Assembly (NCBI GenBank): GCA_003331685.1
Contig: QOPK01000028.1
Location: 1 to 17,612, forward strand
Source of the DNA: Halieaceae bacterium
GTDB lineage: Bacteria > Pseudomonadota > Gammaproteobacteria > Pseudomonadales > Halieaceae
Length of the DNA: 17,612 bases
Direction: 5' to 3'
The notes beneath the pieces are model-generated. The model was not told where the DNA came from, made no database searches, and worked only from the letters and a program-made list of their open reading frames with translations. Below, one piece after another: positions 15,760 through 17,612 of this stretch (its first letter is position 1; each line of letters begins with the position of its first letter). The translations under genes and the position numbers were made by a program.

Positions 15760-16977
15760 TTACCCGCCCCGCAAGTGCTCGCTGATGGCGGCCAGCGCCG
15801 CCTCCAATTTTTGGCCATAAGCACTGCCATCCGCCGCCTGAGCGTTACTGTGTACCGCGATTACCAGCTTTGCTTTGGGATCAACAGCGATTGTCTGCCC
15901 GAAGATGCCGTAGGCACCATAGCGTCCGTCCGCATCAAGCCACCATTTATATCCATAACCGTCGTAGCCCTCAGAGGGGGTGGTACTGGCGGCCATCCAC
16001 CCCTCAGGCAAGATGCGGGTGCCATCGGGGAGCACGCCATCCGCCAACGCAAACAGGCCGAGCCGCGCGTAATCGCGCAGCGTCGCACTGATGCAGCAAC
16101 CACCGGTCTCCCGATCCTCGGGCAATGACAGTAGCCAATTGGCGTCTGATTCCATCCCCATGGGCTGCCAGATCTTCTGGCTCAAATACGGCGCCGCATT
16201 CATCCCAATCGCCGACCGCAGTACCTCTCCCAGCAAGTTGCTCTCGGCCGTGTTGTAGTTGAAGCGGGTTCCGGGAGGCGCCACACGAGGGAGCTGCACG
16301 AGATAATCCGTAAGCGCCACACCGTTCAATGCCGCCGCGCGGGCCACGTCAGATTCGGGGTCTTCATAGTCCTCGTTCCACGCAATCCCCGAGGCCATCT
16401 GCAGGATATCCTGCACCCTCGATTCACCATACTCAGAGCCGGCGAGACGGGGTAGGTACTTCACAATAGGGTCTGCCACACTATCGATATAGCCGTCGTG
16501 AATGGCTGCCCCGATCAACAGCGAGGTTACCGACTTGGTCACCGAAAAGGTCACCCACGGCACATCAGCGCCATGATCGGCCGCGTAGTGCTCCATCAAT
16601 ACCTTGCCGTCTTGCACTACCAGCAAGCCCATCATTTGCTCACTGTCGAGGAGCTCGCCGACAGTCATATCCTTCTCATTCGCGGTGAAGCGGACGCTGC
16701 TCAGATCAACCTGCGCCGGGGGCAGTGGGCTGGCTTCTCCGCTATTTCGGATCACCCGCGTGGGAAACAGCACATCAAAATGCGCAAAAGCGATCCGCCG
16801 CTCCGCCTGACTCATGAACAGCGGGCTGGCTTCTGCGCTGCCACCCGATGCCAGCACCACATCCGCGCGATACTTCGAGATCACCGACTCTAGCGTTGCC
16901 GTATCGCCCTCTGCAGCCACCCCCCCCGAACCAATCAGGACCAACAAACCGAACACCAAAATCAGAAAACGAGGCAT
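15760..16977 (-). CDS. Exported serine hydrolase, class C beta-lactamase-like family
   Basis: This 405-aa protein has a signal peptide (MPRFLILVFGLLVLIGSGGVAA, cleavage near residue 22) and a beta-lactamase/penicillin-binding-protein-like hydrolase fold. The nucleophile motif is S145-V-T-K148. The second motif is Y241-N-T243 in the order seen in 6-aminohexanoate-dimer hydrolase-like proteins, where Ser/Thr replaces the Asn of YxN. The third box is GIFG (357-360) rather than KTG. A GGCC...RDYARLGLF segment (292-309) is typical of this subgroup. Such enzymes are usually esterases, amidases or peptidases; resistance to beta-lactams should not be assumed. The ATG follows AAGGTG at 8 bases. It faces the cytochrome-propeller gene, with a 51-base gap that has no strong terminator. 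Confidence 0.88.
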   Translation of the reverse strand: MPRFLILVFGLLVLIGSGGVAAEGDTATLESVISKYRADVVLASGGSAEASPLFMSQAERRIAFAHFDVLFPTRVIRNSGEASPLPPAQVDLSSVRFTANEKDMTVGELLDSEQMMGLLVVQDGKVLMEHYAADHGADVPWVTFSVTKSVTSLLIGAAIHDGYIDSVADPIVKYLPRLAGSEYGESRVQDILQMASGIAWNEDYEDPESDVARAAALNGVALTDYLVQLPRVAPPGTRFNYNTAESNLLGEVLRSAIGMNAAPYLSQKIWQPMGMESDANWLLSLPEDRETGGCCISATLRDYARLGLFALADGVLPDGTRILPEGWMAASTTPSEGYDGYGYKWWLDADGRYGAYGIFGQTIAVDPKAKLVIAVHSNAQAADGSAYGQKLEAALAAISEHLRGG

Positions 16978-17098
16978 GGCGAGAACACCTTTTTAATAAC
17001 GGTCCGCTGTTGTAGCAGGAAGAGGCTCGGAGCGAAACCGCCGTGGACTTCCTAAAGACCGCAAACGGCAGCGCTCAACCTCGAAGCAATTCAGCCCC

Positions 17099-17612
17099 TC
17101 AGATCGGCGATCCGGGCGGCACCTTAACCGGCGCGACCTGTATCGGCCGGTCGCTGGCAACGAATCCCTGAATCAAGTGTTCAATCAGCAGGGAATGAGC
17201 GCGCCAGCTTGCATCTCTGGAGCGCGCCTGTTTTGGCGCGCGCTCTCCGATCTCAGTCAGCGACAACATGGCGTCGGCACGCACCTGCGCGGCGGTGTCT
17301 TCGTTGCTCACCAGCCTACCCAGTTCATTCACCCAGATCAGCTGCACGCGGCGCTCAATGATGCCGCGAGCGCCGTCACTCTGCGCGGCCCAAAGGTGCT
17401 CTCTGCCCGCCCGCAGCACCTCGGCAAAGTCAGGTAGCGTCTCTGAGACCATAGTCTGGTTGTTCAATCGGGCGGCGCGCCGAGCGTCCAATAGTTCGCC
17501 CACTGTCAGCTGGGCCGCGGTGGCGGCTGCCGCTGCGGGGTCGAACACATAGCCTGTCTCACGGGGGAAAAGCTCTCTGCTCACCCCCGATTGCGGCGGC
17601 CGTGGGGGAATC
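17099..17612 (-). CDS. C-terminal part of a probable zinc-dependent metalloprotease (partial)
   Basis: The frame is open to the right edge of the window, and the first GTG inside it is probably only a valine codon, so this is the last 170 or so residues of a longer protein. The segment YVFDPAAAAATAAQLTVGELLDARRAARL resembles the C-terminal region of large bacterial zinc metalloproteases of the DUF4953/DUF5117 type, where L-L-x-P-A-R-A-A-R-L recurs (motif seen near residues 25-45 of the visible part). The HExxH catalytic site of that family would lie outside the window, so activity cannot be judged. The tail ends in a proline-rich APVKVPPGSPI. The family assignment rests on motif memory and is moderate. 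Confidence 0.55.
   Translation of the reverse strand, partial: IPPRPPQSGVSRELFPRETGYVFDPAAAAATAAQLTVGELLDARRAARLNNQTMVSETLPDFAEVLRAGREHLWAAQSDGARGIIERRVQLIWVNELGRLVSNEDTAAQVRADAMLSLTEIGERAPKQARSRDASWRAHSLLIEHLIQGFVASDRPIQVAPVKVPPGSPI

Noticed and set aside
15760..16977. Reading the serine hydrolase as a beta-lactam resistance gene
   Set aside because: The YNT and GIFG boxes fit the esterase/6-aminohexanoate-hydrolase-like subgroup, not AmpC, which has YxN and KTG.

Overview
The window looks like chromosomal DNA from a marine gammaproteobacterium. The best fit is the Halieaceae (OM60/NOR5) group, which includes Congregibacter and relatives of HTCC2080. The gene block recN-fur-bamE-rnfH-ratA-smpB is the gammaproteobacterial, Pseudomonas-like arrangement. 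The two large enzymes in the middle are known to me from a few aerobic (photo)heterotrophs of that group, from Erythrobacter-type alphaproteobacteria and from Chloroflexota. No mobile element, tRNA, rRNA or CRISPR was seen.

Positions 1-4900 hold compact housekeeping DNA: the 3' end of recN, fur, bamE (outer-membrane assembly lipoprotein), the rnfH/ratA pair, a sodium-dependent (NSS) transporter, smpB (trans-translation), a TauE/SafE-type permease and a MOSC-domain protein. Convergent genes touch or overlap (recN/fur 4 bp, bamE/rnfH 43 bp, smpB/TSUP 0 bp). Same-strand pairs overlap at ATGA or TGATG junctions (ratA-rnfH, MOSC-TSUP).

Positions 4896-14430 are the centrepiece: a 382-bp leader region followed by two giant fused enzymes in an ATGA-coupled operon. 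The first is propionyl-CoA synthase (Pcs, 1804 aa: acyl-CoA synthetase, enoyl-CoA hydratase and enoyl-CoA reductase). The second is bifunctional malonyl-CoA reductase (Mcr, 1217 aa: two SDR halves). Together they carry malonyl-CoA through malonate semialdehyde, 3-hydroxypropionate, 3-hydroxypropionyl-CoA and acrylyl-CoA to propionyl-CoA. This is the reductive arm of the 3-hydroxypropionate bi-cycle. With acetyl-CoA carboxylase and propionyl-CoA carboxylase/methylmalonyl-CoA mutase elsewhere in the genome, the pair could fix bicarbonate into succinyl-CoA in a mixotrophic mode. The other bi-cycle genes (mesaconyl-CoA branch) are not in this window. Two tandem GC-rich hairpins end the operon.

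Positions 14430-17612 hold an exported monohaem cytochrome c fused to a seven-repeat Vgb-like beta-propeller, an exported class C beta-lactamase-type serine hydrolase on the opposite strand, and the C-terminal end of what is probably a large zinc metalloprotease running off the right edge.

The pcs-mcr pair is itself a described system, so it is not a new one. Its operon form, its possible 5' control element, the cysteine-free Fur, the apparently leaderless smpB promoter and the cytochrome-propeller fusion are the points most worth a second look.
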